A stretch of 39,846 bases of DNA from Flavobacteriales bacterium. GTDB lineage: Bacteria > Bacteroidota > Bacteroidia > Flavobacteriales > BACL11. The stretch spans positions 1 through 39,846 of the forward strand of contig PAHP01000019.1 in NCBI GenBank assembly GCA_002705205.1, in the 5' to 3' direction. Positions 28,655 to 36,642 of this stretch are shown one piece after another. The notes below the pieces were generated by a model. The model did not search any database and was not told the origin of the DNA. It worked only from the letters and a program-made list of their open reading frames with translations. Numbering within the stretch: position 1 is the stretch's first letter; the number at the start of each line of letters is the position of its first letter. The translations under genes and the position numbers were made by a program.

Positions 28655-29857
28655 CTAATAATCAGATTTACTTATATAAACCTTCTGATTATTCTTAATA
28701 TAAACTCCAGAAGGCAGATCTTTTTCATTCAAAATAACTCTTCCTGAAAGATCATAAAGAATCGTATTCTTTTCAGAGTCTAATACAATTGACTCATCAA
28801 TAGATGTGATATTATTTCTTATATCAAATACAATCTTTCCTGGAGATATTCCACAATTAAAGCTTTCTATCATTACATTAGCAGAATCATATATTTCAAC
28901 AGATCCATAAGAGAAAAAATCTGTAGAAGAAGTATATAAATAGTTATTTATATTATCCATCTGTAGAGTATAAAAGTTCTGAGCAAATCCTATTGGAATT
29001 CCTGAAATTGGCATCGTTGCAGGGTCCCATTCATATAAATCTGTATCTCCTGATATTTGATACACAACCTTATTATCTCTAAGACATGATGTCCCACAAC
29101 CTGTACTAACCATAGACATATTAACTGTTGTTGGTGTTGATGTAGCTAAATCTAATTTAGAGATAGATGCACCTGACCAATCTTTATTATTTACAGTATA
29201 GATATTAGTGCCATCAAATAGCATATTATCTGGATTTTTTGCATCAGGACCTAAATCAATCTCACCCGTATAATACATTGTTGACATATCTACAACACCA
29301 ACTATTCCTTTCTCGTTTCCCCATTCATAAGCATTATTTACTGCAACGTATAACATATCATTATTTACAATCATGTTTTGAGTAGACCATTTAGGACCAG
29401 AGATTGTATCAAATTGCATATAAAAACTTAAATCTGATGTATTAAATATCTGTAGATATGAATTAAACAATACTGGCATAAAGGTTGTGTTATCATAATC
29501 ACCTCTAGTGACAATAATTTTATCATTCCATATTGCTAAATTTCTTATACCATCTACTTGCTGATTATTTATTGCTGCCATAGTATATTTATCATATTTA
29601 TAAAGCATATTATCAGCTGCTATATATATATAATCTCCATCTATAATCATATCAGAAGCAAATCTTGATCCTGATAGAGTATCTATTGATGTGTACACTT
29701 GAGTTAATGGATCGTAACTTCCAATTGTTGGAGGCACAATTATTTGATTTGTGGTGAAATCGAAATAACCCTCATTTAGTATTAATACTTGATGCACATA
29801 GTTTTGTGCAAATACTGTGTGCGTTAACACTACTGATAATAATAAAATTCTTTTCAT
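28655..29857 (-). CDS. Secreted propeller-like protein with T9SS sorting domain, riboswitch-controlled
   Basis: This 400-residue protein has a signal peptide ending TVFAQ (about residue 18), then VLILNEGYFDF, which resembles the start of YncE/DUF5074 and BtuG-type propellers, followed by repeated short strands such as DGDYIYIAADNMLYKYDKYT, NNDMLYVAVNNAYEW and DGTNIYTVNNKDW. The last 60 residues are a T9SS type A sorting domain (TILYDLSGRVILNEKDLPSG), so it should cross the outer membrane by T9SS and be surface-attached or released. It is the first gene after the cobalamin riboswitch, about 80 bases from the aptamer. Capture of cobalamin or a related corrinoid is the simplest inference; no TonB receptor or B12 ABC transporter is in the unit. 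Confidence 0.78.
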   Translation of the reverse strand: MKRILLLSVVLTHTVFAQNYVHQVLILNEGYFDFTTNQIIVPPTIGSYDPLTQVYTSIDTLSGSRFASDMIIDGDYIYIAADNMLYKYDKYTMAAINNQQVDGIRNLAIWNDKIIVTRGDYDNTTFMPVLFNSYLQIFNTSDLSFYMQFDTISGPKWSTQNMIVNNDMLYVAVNNAYEWGNEKGIVGVVDMSTMYYTGEIDLGPDAKNPDNMLFDGTNIYTVNNKDWSGASISKLDLATSTPTTVNMSMVSTGCGTSCLRDNKVVYQISGDTDLYEWDPATMPISGIPIGFAQNFYTLQMDNINNYLYTSSTDFFSYGSVEIYDSANVMIESFNCGISPGKIVFDIRNNITSIDESIVLDSEKNTILYDLSGRVILNEKDLPSGVYIKNNQKVYISKSDY

Positions 29858-29897
29858 AATTCTTTTTTTACATTAAACATTAAAAATATACACTAGT

Positions 29898-29917
29898 TCT
29901 GAATGACCTTATCCAGA
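29898..29917 (-). terminator. Candidate expression-platform hairpin of the cobalamin riboswitch
   Basis: On the minus strand TCTGGAT and ATTCAGA form a 7-bp stem (one G-U pair) around a 6-base loop, followed after a few bases by a U-rich stretch. It lies between the aptamer and the first gene, where an intrinsic terminator would act. The stem is AT-rich, so control at translation is also possible. Confidence 0.35.
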
Positions 29918-29936
29918 GATCACACAAACATGTCTG

Positions 29937-30096
29937 AGATAGCAGGTCTTCTGACTTAGTCCTTTTTAGAATGGCCTTCCCATCAACAAGATAGTGGCAC
30001 ATGAAGTATCCAAAATTATAGAGGACTTTACAGCTTCTGGTAAAGTTAAGGATTCTCACCCTATTCCCTTTTCAACACTATTAATAAGCGTATCTA
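29937..30096 (-). promoter_or_regulatory. Cobalamin riboswitch
   Basis: Read on the minus strand, the conserved blocks of the AdoCbl-type aptamer appear in order: GGGAATAGGGTGAGAATCC, AGAAGCTGTAAAG, GCCACT, GATGGGAAGGCC and AAGTCAGAAGACCTGC (the B12 box). AGATA near 30092 and TATCT at 29938 could close P1. The spacing and order match Rfam-type cobalamin riboswitches. It should shut off the downstream surface genes (28655-29857, 27521-28594 and the small gene) when cobalamin is plentiful. Confidence 0.93.
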
Positions 30097-30105
30097 AACT
30101 CGTTA

Positions 30106-30113
30106 CAAAACTA
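30106..30113 (-). promoter_or_regulatory. -7 promoter box for the riboswitch transcript
   Basis: TAGTTTTG on the minus strand is an exact TAnnTTTG placed just upstream of the 5' strand of the predicted P1, so transcription would start at about 30100 and include the complete aptamer. No clear -33 element was seen. Confidence 0.55.
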
Positions 30114-30220
30114 TCTTTTTAAATTTAATACGATCATTTATTAACATCTAAAATTAATCTAAATTTATTGACAAGTTTCAAACATTTTATTCTAAGAGAT
30201 AAGATCACCAAAAGAATACT

Positions 30221-31063
30221 CTATCTAGCATTAAAAACAGAACTAGTTAATCCCAATGCTTTATCAAACTCTTTCTTGTTCAGCGTCAAATCTTTTGTAA
30301 AATAAGTAATAACCTTTTCTGTTGGCATATTTCCAGTAAGCTTTTCCTTAGCCATCGGACACCCTCCATACCCCTTCATTGCAGTATCAAATCTTCTACA
30401 TCCATTCTTGTAAGCTGAAGCTATTTTTTCCTCCCATTTCTCTTTAGTAGTATGAAAATGCGCACCAAACTCAATTGACGGATATTCATCTATTAAAGTG
30501 CTAAATAGTGGCATTATATTTTTAGGATTAGACACTCCTATGGTGTCAGATAATGAAATAATACTAACCTTTAGCTTGTGCAATTTATCTGTGAGTTCAG
30601 CAACAATATCAGGATGATAATTCTCCCCATATGGATTGCCAAAAGCCATAGATATATAAACTACTAACTGCTTGTTATTCTTGTACAATAAACTCTGAAT
30701 TTCCTCAACAATTTCAAGTGATTCATCAATAGTTTTATTTGTATTTCGTTTTTGGAAATTATTAGAAACTGATAGAGGAAATCCTAGATAATCAATTTGC
30801 TCAAAATTACAAGCATTAATAGCTCCTCTTAAATTTGCGATAATGGATAATAATTTACTGTTTGTATTCTGCAGATCTAACCCTTCCAATACTTCATAAG
30901 TATCTTTAAGCTGTGGAATAGCCTTAGAAGACACAAAAGAACCAAAATCAATAGTATCAAAACCTACTTTTAATAACTGATTAATATATTCAATCTTCTT
31001 AGCAGTAGGAATAAAGTTATTAATTCCTTGCATTGCATCTCTAGGGCATTCTATTATCTTCAT
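30221..31063 (-). CDS. Hydroxymethylglutaryl-CoA lyase
   Basis: This 280-residue HMGL-like TIM barrel cleaves HMG-CoA to acetoacetate and acetyl-CoA at the end of leucine degradation. It opens with ECPRDAMQG, where most family members have PRDGLQ. The metal-binding FGAHFHTT and the flexible catalytic loop [13 protein letters not shown] with Cys235 are present, and [13 protein letters not shown] corresponds to the conserved VSPKWVPQ region. These favour HMG-CoA lyase over citramalate or isopropylmalate synthases. Its ATG overlaps the pyrD stop (ATGA), so the two are co-translated although their pathways differ. The cobalamin riboswitch transcript begins about 110 bases beyond its stop. Confidence 0.88.
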   Translation of the reverse strand: MKIIECPRDAMQGINNFIPTAKKIEYINQLLKVGFDTIDFGSFVSSKAIPQLKDTYEVLEGLDLQNTNSKLLSIIANLRGAINACNFEQIDYLGFPLSVSNNFQKRNTNKTIDESLEIVEEIQSLLYKNNKQLVVYISMAFGNPYGENYHPDIVAELTDKLHKLKVSIISLSDTIGVSNPKNIMPLFSTLIDEYPSIEFGAHFHTTKEKWEEKIASAYKNGCRRFDTAMKGYGGCPMAKEKLTGNMPTEKVITYFTKDLTLNKKEFDKALGLTSSVFNAR

Positions 31064-32088
31064 CTATTCAAGATTGCCTTATTAATTCTTTTTACAAGAG
31101 CAGGTCCTTCATAAATAAAGCCAGTATATATCTGTAACAAAGCAGCCCCTGCCTCTAATTTTTCTATTGCATCTTCTGCTGAATGTATACCACCTACTCC
31201 AATAATTGGAAAAGCTTTATTTGATTTTTCTGACAAGTACCTAATCACCTCTGTTGATCTCTTTTTAAGAGGTACACCACTTAAACCACCATTCCCAATT
31301 GATTCTATTTTATAATCCTTTGTTTTAAGCTGTCTTCTATCAATAGTAGTATTAGTTGCAATCACACCGTCAATCTTTGTGTCTGAAATAATTAGAATAA
31401 TATCATCTAATTGCTTATTTGTTAAGTCGGGAGAAATTTTAAGTAAAATTGGTTTTCTTATATCTTTTTTTGAATTTAACTCTTGTAATCTGAATAAAAG
31501 CTCTGTTAGAGGTTTTCTCTGCTGTAACTCTCTCAAACCAGGAGTGTTTGGGGAACTAACATTCACTGTAAAATAATCTATATAAGGAAAAAGTTTCTCG
31601 AAACATATCTCATAGTCATTTACTGCTCTTTCATTTGGAGTTTCTTTATTTTTCCCAATATTTCCTCCAATAATAATGTTAGATTCTTTTCTTCTCAGTC
31701 TAGCAATAGCAGCCTCAATTCCTTCATTATTAAAACCCATTCGATTAATAATTGCATTATCCTTTTTTAATCTAAACAATCTTGGCTTAGAGTTGCCACC
31801 CTGAGGCAATGGTGTAACCGTTCCTATTTCTAAAAAACCAAAACCAAAAGAAGATAACTGATCAAATAATTTAGCATCTTTATCAAAACCAGCAGCTAAT
31901 CCAACAGGATTAGAAAATTTTAGCCCAAAGACTTCTCTTTCTAGTCTATCATCGCTTATGTTAAACAAAAATCTCCAAAACCAAGTCTTTCCAGGTATAA
32001 TAGATCCAAACTTAATTAATTTGAAAGAGACATGATGAATAAACTCAGGATTAAAAAGGAACAAAAAAAAACGAACTATTTTATACAT
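31060..32088 (-). CDS. pyrD: Dihydroorotate dehydrogenase (quinone), class 2
   Basis: This 342-residue flavoenzyme oxidises dihydroorotate to orotate in pyrimidine synthesis, passing electrons to quinone. The hydrophobic N-terminal extension (1-45) marks the membrane-associated class 2 form. FMN-site features include [13 protein letters not shown] (60-72), [15 protein letters not shown] and [10 protein letters not shown]. The catalytic base is the Ser178/Ser179 pair in [14 protein letters not shown], and the C-terminal [20 protein letters not shown] binds the FMN phosphate. The gene has its own -7 box in the gap behind the XRE regulator and is coupled to the HMG-CoA lyase downstream. Confidence 0.97.
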   Translation of the reverse strand: MYKIVRFFLFLFNPEFIHHVSFKLIKFGSIIPGKTWFWRFLFNISDDRLEREVFGLKFSNPVGLAAGFDKDAKLFDQLSSFGFGFLEIGTVTPLPQGGNSKPRLFRLKKDNAIINRMGFNNEGIEAAIARLRRKESNIIIGGNIGKNKETPNERAVNDYEICFEKLFPYIDYFTVNVSSPNTPGLRELQQRKPLTELLFRLQELNSKKDIRKPILLKISPDLTNKQLDDIILIISDTKIDGVIATNTTIDRRQLKTKDYKIESIGNGGLSGVPLKKRSTEVIRYLSEKSNKAFPIIGVGGIHSAEDAIEKLEAGAALLQIYTGFIYEGPALVKRINKAILNR

Positions 32089-32102
32089 TTAAAATTTTTA
32101 TG

Positions 32103-32110
32103 CAAAAATA
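32103..32110 (-). promoter_or_regulatory. -7 promoter box for pyrD
   Basis: TATTTTTG followed by C on the minus strand is an exact TAnnTTTG, ending 14 bases before the pyrD ATG and lying just beyond the stop of the upstream XRE gene. It predicts a leader of about ten bases. Confidence 0.55.
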
Positions 32111-32127
32111 GAAAATGTAGTCAGAAT

Positions 32128-32427
32128 TTAAGAATTTACCTCCTCAAATGAAGCATCATCATAAAAGACTACAACTTTCTCTATTTTTTTAGAAACCTCT
32201 ATTTCTTCAGCCTCATTCTTAACATACATATATCCAATACCTGTTATCAGCCAATTAGAATTTAAATCTGTATATCTATTTAGTAATTTCTGGAAAAAGT
32301 CAATACTTGGTCTATTACGACCTGAGAGAATATGAGAAATCGTTGCTCTATTTACACTAATATTATCAGCAAGTTGAGATGCTTTTAAGCCCTCAGAAAC
32401 CATCCATTTCTTCAATCTAACATGCAT
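32128..32427 (-). CDS. XRE-family helix-turn-helix regulator
   Basis: This 99-residue protein is a Cro/C1-type DNA-binding domain over residues 5-60: the turn LKASQLADNISVNRATISHI with recognition-helix residues near NRATISHILSGRNRPS, then LLNRYTDLNSNWLITGIGYM, which is typical of the end of these domains in Bacteroidota. The remaining 35 residues are acidic and may mediate dimerisation. Members often control stress or phage-type functions, but the target is not evident. Inverted ACAAAT/ATTTGT half-sites flank its own -7 box, which suggests autoregulation. pyrD follows on the same strand with its own promoter. Confidence 0.88.
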   Translation of the reverse strand: MHVRLKKWMVSEGLKASQLADNISVNRATISHILSGRNRPSIDFFQKLLNRYTDLNSNWLITGIGYMYVKNEAEEIEVSKKIEKVVVFYDDASFEEVNS

Positions 32428-32440
32428 TAATTAATTATTT

Positions 32441-32471
32441 ACAAATGTTAATGGCAAAAGTACATATTTGT
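32441..32471 (-). promoter_or_regulatory. Promoter and possible autoregulatory operator of the XRE gene
   Basis: TACTTTTG (minus strand, 32455-32462) is an exact -7 box. It is bracketed by ACAAATGT (32441-32448) and ACATATTTGT (32462-32471) on the plus strand, an imperfect inverted repeat with half-sites about 20 bases apart, in position to block RNA polymerase. The leader to the ATG is about 27 bases. Confidence 0.4.
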
Positions 32472-32654
32472 TTTAAATTTTAGGTAAATTATTGTTAATT
32501 ATCTCTAAAAAACAACCACTTAAAGTTTATATAAAAACCATAAAACATTGAAATAGAATTATTTACAATTAAATATGTAAAAAAAATAAAAAAAGGGAAA
32601 CCTAACAGCAATACAAGTGTAAAATAATTAACATACGTAAACTTTCTCAGAAAA

Positions 32655-34958
32655 TTAGAATGACTTCAGCGCTAATCCAACAAAGATAGTTCTTGGCAAA
32701 CTAGGACCGTATATAAAGTTACTATCCCTGTTTTTTAGAGTGTCAAAATATTTCTGATATGAGTCTGTCAAATTCTTAACTCCAAAACTATATTCTAATT
32801 TTGCACCTACTCGACCCAATTTATGCAGATAAGTAATCTTTAAGCCAACCGAATTAAAAGAAGGAGATACTACAAAGTCATCTTCAGCTTGCTCCGGAGC
32901 TCCTGAAAAATGAATTAAATCCATTTCCCCTGTATGAAGCAGATTTGCTGAAAAAGCTATTCTACCAGAAGGATTATAAGTGAGAGTCGCATACCCATAC
33001 CTGGCTGGGGTCCTTAAAAAAACCCTCCTACCTGGCAAGTAATCAGAATAACTAACTGACTCATCATACATTGAGCTCTGCAAGGTTATACCAGATTCTA
33101 CATGTAATTTCTGTGCGAAATTTAGCCTAAACTCCGTCGCAACACCCTTTACAATCGCTCCTGACCCATTACGCTTCACAAAAATGCTTCCAAACTCATC
33201 TTCTCCAGAAGGGTCTTGATAATAAGCTCCATCTAAATAAGTATAAAAACCCTCAAAAGTAAACCCATAAATATAATACTCAGCAGCCTTATCATAATTA
33301 ACTGATGCACTGAAACTTTCCGAACGCTCTTCTTTCAAATTATCAGAAAGTATTATGCGTGAAACCCCTCCTCCAGAGAACGCAATATGTAAATCTGTAT
33401 CAAAAGCTTGTGGAGCCCTAAAACCTGTACTATAAGAAACTCTAAATTGTGTTTCTTGTCTTAATTTGTACAAGAATGATACTCTAGGACTAACAATAAT
33501 ATTATCAAGCAAAGAATGTTTATCAAATCTTACGCCGCTCAACAAACTAAAATGACCTGTTAAATCCCAATCAGACTGAATGAACGATGCTATATTTGCA
33601 ATCTTTTGATCTATCAAATAGTTATAAGCTGCTATCTCATCCATCACATCATCAGAAACATACTCAGAACCAAAGGTCATTATATTCGATCCAAAAAAGT
33701 TATTTATCTTATAATTCAACTGTACACCAGCCTGCTTTGTATAATTTAAAGAAGATCCATAAGGAGGATTAGACAAATGCTCAATATCTTGCAAACTACC
33801 AACTTCCGGCCTAATACCTGTGTAATGTTCACGCTTCGTTTTCTGAGAAGCAAAATAGGCAATAAAAGATGAGCTGCCATCATTAAATTCTAACTTATAA
33901 TCTATACTGCCCAGAAGAACATCGTGCACTCTTTCTTCTGACTGCATAGCAAGATGAGGAGCGCTACCCACCATTTCCCCTCCATAACGATACTCATGCA
34001 AGCTACCCATATTTATTTCTATCTTTTGATTGTCAGATGGCACAAAAAAAAGAGTAGCCCCAAAAGTATTATCTCTTAACACAGGTAACTCTGAATAATT
34101 GTCAGCATTATGATCATACCACATTCTATCACGATTATTAACAAAAAATGTAGCCCCAGATTGCTTTTTATCAGAAATAATAGTTGCATTTCCATAAATA
34201 ATCTTATCATCAGCAGAAAAATTTATAGTACTATAATCAAAACCTAATATATAATTATTGGAGGTCGGCAATTTAGTAATCACATTTACGACACCACCAA
34301 CAGCAGAAGATCCGTAAAGCGAACTACCTCCACCCCTAACAACCTCAATCCTCTCAATCATATTGGCAGGGATTTGGTCCATACCATACAAACCAGTTAG
34401 CGGACTAAAAATAGATTTCCCATTTATAAGAATCTGAGAATAACCTCCAGACAAACCATTCATTCTTAATTGCGTATAATTACATGTTTGGCAATCAGTC
34501 TCAACTCTTAATCCAGTCTGAAAATTAAGCCCCTCTGCTAAATTACACGCTTGAACACTCTCCAACTGCCTGCTATCAATCACACTCACAACCACAGGAG
34601 ATTGAGTTCTTCTCTTAACAGTTTTTGTAGCTGTAACTACAACTTGATCTAAGCTATAAATAGATATATCTAACGTAACATCAATAACATTTACCCCCTT
34701 ATTAATTTCATAATAAGACCTCTTACTCCTCATACCTATAGCTGAAAAAGAGATATAACAACCTCCTAACGGAACATTATCAATAACATAATCTCCATTC
34801 TCATCAGCAGAAACACCCAAGCCGACCCCCTCAATCATAACATTTGCGAATGACACAACTCCGCTCGCTGACACTACACTCCCTTTTACAGTTTGAGAAT
34901 CTGCATTTAGCGAGAAAAATATAAAGGTAATTATTACTAGATACGTTAATCTACACAT
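32655..34958 (-). CDS. TonB-dependent outer membrane receptor with carboxypeptidase-like N-terminal domain
   Basis: This 767-residue receptor has a signal peptide ending NADSQ (about residue 22) and a carboxypeptidase-like regulatory domain (23-98). A TonB box-like DQVVVTATKT (104-113) precedes the plug domain (about 115-235), which contains ILINGKSIFSPLTGLYGMDQ and RIEVVRGGGSSLYGSSAVGG. The rest is a 22-strand-type barrel ending in the aromatic LKSF. The plug carries Cys156 and Cys159 in TDCQTCNYTQLRMNGL. The substrate is not encoded in any clear motif, but the divergent DtxR-type regulator, the ZIP transporter and the palindrome in its promoter indicate transport of a metal or metal complex (iron, manganese or zinc). 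Confidence 0.9.
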   Translation of the reverse strand: MCRLTYLVIITFIFFSLNADSQTVKGSVVSASGVVSFANVMIEGVGLGVSADENGDYVIDNVPLGGCYISFSAIGMRSKRSYYEINKGVNVIDVTLDISIYSLDQVVVTATKTVKRRTQSPVVVSVIDSRQLESVQACNLAEGLNFQTGLRVETDCQTCNYTQLRMNGLSGGYSQILINGKSIFSPLTGLYGMDQIPANMIERIEVVRGGGSSLYGSSAVGGVVNVITKLPTSNNYILGFDYSTINFSADDKIIYGNATIISDKKQSGATFFVNNRDRMWYDHNADNYSELPVLRDNTFGATLFFVPSDNQKIEINMGSLHEYRYGGEMVGSAPHLAMQSEERVHDVLLGSIDYKLEFNDGSSSFIAYFASQKTKREHYTGIRPEVGSLQDIEHLSNPPYGSSLNYTKQAGVQLNYKINNFFGSNIMTFGSEYVSDDVMDEIAAYNYLIDQKIANIASFIQSDWDLTGHFSLLSGVRFDKHSLLDNIIVSPRVSFLYKLRQETQFRVSYSTGFRAPQAFDTDLHIAFSGGGVSRIILSDNLKEERSESFSASVNYDKAAEYYIYGFTFEGFYTYLDGAYYQDPSGEDEFGSIFVKRNGSGAIVKGVATEFRLNFAQKLHVESGITLQSSMYDESVSYSDYLPGRRVFLRTPARYGYATLTYNPSGRIAFSANLLHTGEMDLIHFSGAPEQAEDDFVVSPSFNSVGLKITYLHKLGRVGAKLEYSFGVKNLTDSYQKYFDTLKNRDSNFIYGPSLPRTIFVGLALKSF

Positions 34959-34976
34959 ATTTTAATTATAAGTTTG

Positions 34977-34984
34977 CAATTATA
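34977..34984 (-). promoter_or_regulatory. Putative -7 box for the TonB receptor
   Basis: TATAATTG on the minus strand has one mismatch to TAnnTTTG. The operator-like palindrome begins 8 bases upstream, between the -7 and -33 positions, the ideal place for repression. Confidence 0.4.
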
Positions 34985-34992
34985 TTTAAATT

Positions 34993-35008
34993 TTTAGACA
35001 TGTCTAAA
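34993..35008. promoter_or_regulatory. MntR/DtxR-type operator palindrome
   Basis: TTTAGACATGTCTAAA is a perfect 16-bp palindrome in the 90-base gap between the TonB receptor and the DtxR-family gene. It matches the TTTAG-N6-CTAAA pattern bound by manganese- and iron-dependent regulators of the family in Gram-positive bacteria (established knowledge). It lies 8 bases from the receptor -7 box and 28 bases upstream of the regulator's own -7 box, so it could control both. Confidence 0.72.
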
Positions 35009-35036
35009 TTTATATTTATATTAATTTAATTATTGG

Positions 35037-35044
35037 TACTTTTG
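35037..35044 (+). promoter_or_regulatory. -7 promoter box for the DtxR-type regulator and ZIP transporter
   Basis: TACTTTTG is an exact TAnnTTTG ending four bases before the ATG at 35049, predicting a leaderless mRNA. Confidence 0.6.
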
Positions 35045-35048
35045 TCAA

Positions 35049-35705
35049 ATGATTACGTTATCAGAAGAAAATTACCTGAAAGCAATTTTTTTGCTCAGCT
35101 TAAATACTAACGAGAAAGTTTCCACTAATATTATCGCTGCTGAAATCGGCACTTCTGCTGCGTCAGTATCAGATATGCTCAAAAAATTACAAGAAAAAAA
35201 ACTAGTAGAATATGAGAAATATAAAGGAGCATATTTGACTAAAAAAGGAAGAGCTCTAGCATCCTCAGTTGTAAGAAAACATAGGTTATGGGAAACATTC
35301 TTAGTTAACAAGCTAAACTTTGATTGGGGAGAAGTACATGATGTTGCAGAGCAATTAGAACATATAAAATCAGAAAAGCTAGTAGACAGATTAGATTCTT
35401 TCTTAAAATATCCAAGCTTTGACCCTCATGGAGAACCAATCCCAACAAAGAATGGAGAAATCCCAGATACAAATACAGTGCCTTTAAATAAACTAAAAAC
35501 AGGAACAGCAGGAAAAGTAATGGGAGTCACAATAGATGAAAAATATTTTCTAGACTACCTTACAAAATTAAACATCAGTATAGGGACAGAAATTAAGCTC
35601 CTTGAAAAGATAAGTTTTGACCAGTCGCTAAACATAAAAATAGAAACGACTAATCAACACATAAGCCATGAAGTAGCAAAACACCTTTTAATTAAAATGA
35701 TATAA
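35049..35705 (+). CDS. Metal-dependent transcriptional regulator, DtxR/MntR family
   Basis: This 218-residue protein has the three-part layout of DtxR relatives: a winged helix-turn-helix (about 1-65; STNIIAAEIGTSAASVSDML), a metal-binding dimerisation domain (66-140) with HRLWETFL, EVHDVAEQLEH and FDPHGEPIP carrying the His and Glu ligands, and a C-terminal SH3/FeoA-like domain (about 145-218). Such regulators bind DNA when loaded with Fe2+ or Mn2+ and repress uptake genes. The metal cannot be fixed from these residues. The gene is divergent from a TonB receptor, with a palindromic operator between, and is followed after two bases by a ZIP transporter. Confidence 0.93.
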   Translation: MITLSEENYLKAIFLLSLNTNEKVSTNIIAAEIGTSAASVSDMLKKLQEKKLVEYEKYKGAYLTKKGRALASSVVRKHRLWETFLVNKLNFDWGEVHDVAEQLEHIKSEKLVDRLDSFLKYPSFDPHGEPIPTKNGEIPDTNTVPLNKLKTGTAGKVMGVTIDEKYFLDYLTKLNISIGTEIKLLEKISFDQSLNIKIETTNQHISHEVAKHLLIKMI

Positions 35706-35707
35706 AA

Positions 35708-36568
35708 ATGGAAAATTACGATTTATATAAATGGTTCATTGAACAACACCCTGCATTCCAAGGACTATATGCAGGATTATTTACTTGGATATTAACAGCA
35801 CTAGGTGCAGCACTAGTATTCTTATTTAACTCATCAAATCGTAAAGTTTTAGACTGTGCACTAGGATTTACTGGAGGAGTAATGATAGCCGCGAGCTTCT
35901 GGTCACTTCTTTCTCCTGCCATATCTTATGTTGAATTACAAAATGAGATAGGACTAAGTAACATGCCAGAGTTCTTACCACCTGCAATTGGCTTTTTTCT
36001 AGGTGCATTATTCTTATATATTTTAGATAAGATAATCCCACACTTACATTTATTTGAAAAAAGAGAGAAAGCAGAAGGTGTAGAAACAAATTGGAAAAAA
36101 ACAATATTATTGGTACTAGCAATAGCACTACACAACATACCTGAAGGATTAGCAGTAGGAGTTGCATTTGGCGCATTAGCAAGCCCTGAATTAACAGGTA
36201 TAAACGAAGTCTTCTCAATTGGATCCGCCATAGCTTTAGCAATTGGAATTGGAATACAAAATTTCCCTGAAGGATTTGCAGTATCTATGCCACTAAGAAG
36301 ACAAGGCGTTAGTAAATGGAATTCATGGAAGTGGGGACAATTGTCTGCTATTGTTGAGCCTATATTCGCAGTAATAGGAGCTTTAATAGTAATGACAGCC
36401 TTACCCATACTACCTTATGCCTTATCATTTGCAGCAGGAGCAATGATATTTATAGTGGTAGAAGAAGTTATACCTGAGAGCCAGAAAGGCGGCAATACGG
36501 ATTTAGCTACAATGGGATTAATAGCCGGTTTTATAGTTATGATGGTACTTGACGTATCTTTAGGATAA
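35708..36568 (+). CDS. ZIP family divalent metal transporter
   Basis: This 286-residue membrane protein has about eight transmembrane segments and the two metal-site motifs of the GufA-like branch of ZIP proteins: HNIPEGLAVG (142-151) in TM4 and QNFPEGFAVS (184-193) in TM5. A short cytoplasmic loop with HLH (112-114) and charged residues lies between TM3 and TM4. ZIP proteins move zinc, iron or manganese into the cytoplasm. Co-transcription with a DtxR-type regulator (two-base gap) and the divergent TonB receptor suggests that the receptor brings the metal across the outer membrane and this protein across the inner membrane. Confidence 0.93.
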   Translation: MENYDLYKWFIEQHPAFQGLYAGLFTWILTALGAALVFLFNSSNRKVLDCALGFTGGVMIAASFWSLLSPAISYVELQNEIGLSNMPEFLPPAIGFFLGALFLYILDKIIPHLHLFEKREKAEGVETNWKKTILLVLAIALHNIPEGLAVGVAFGALASPELTGINEVFSIGSAIALAIGIGIQNFPEGFAVSMPLRRQGVSKWNSWKWGQLSAIVEPIFAVIGALIVMTALPILPYALSFAAGAMIFIVVEEVIPESQKGGNTDLATMGLIAGFIVMMVLDVSLG

Positions 36569-36629
36569 TGCTTTACCATAAATTAAACTAACAATTACAA
36601 ATTAACTAATCAACACACATATTCTTTTT

Positions 36630-36637
36630 TATCTTTG
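36630..36637 (+). promoter_or_regulatory. -7 promoter box for smpB
   Basis: TATCTTTG is an exact TAnnTTTG, followed by C and ending five bases before the smpB ATG, which predicts an almost leaderless transcript. Confidence 0.6.
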
Positions 36638-36642
36638 CAAGC

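Noticed and set aside
32472-32654. Possible small RNA or gene in the gap after the TonB receptor
   Set aside because: The stretch is AT-rich with an A-run, no open frame with a start of note, and no stable hairpin; I see nothing functional beyond the XRE promoter next to it.
35926-36408. 160-codon open frame on the minus strand
   Set aside because: It is antisense to the ZIP transporter motifs and reads as the reverse of its hydrophobic codons.
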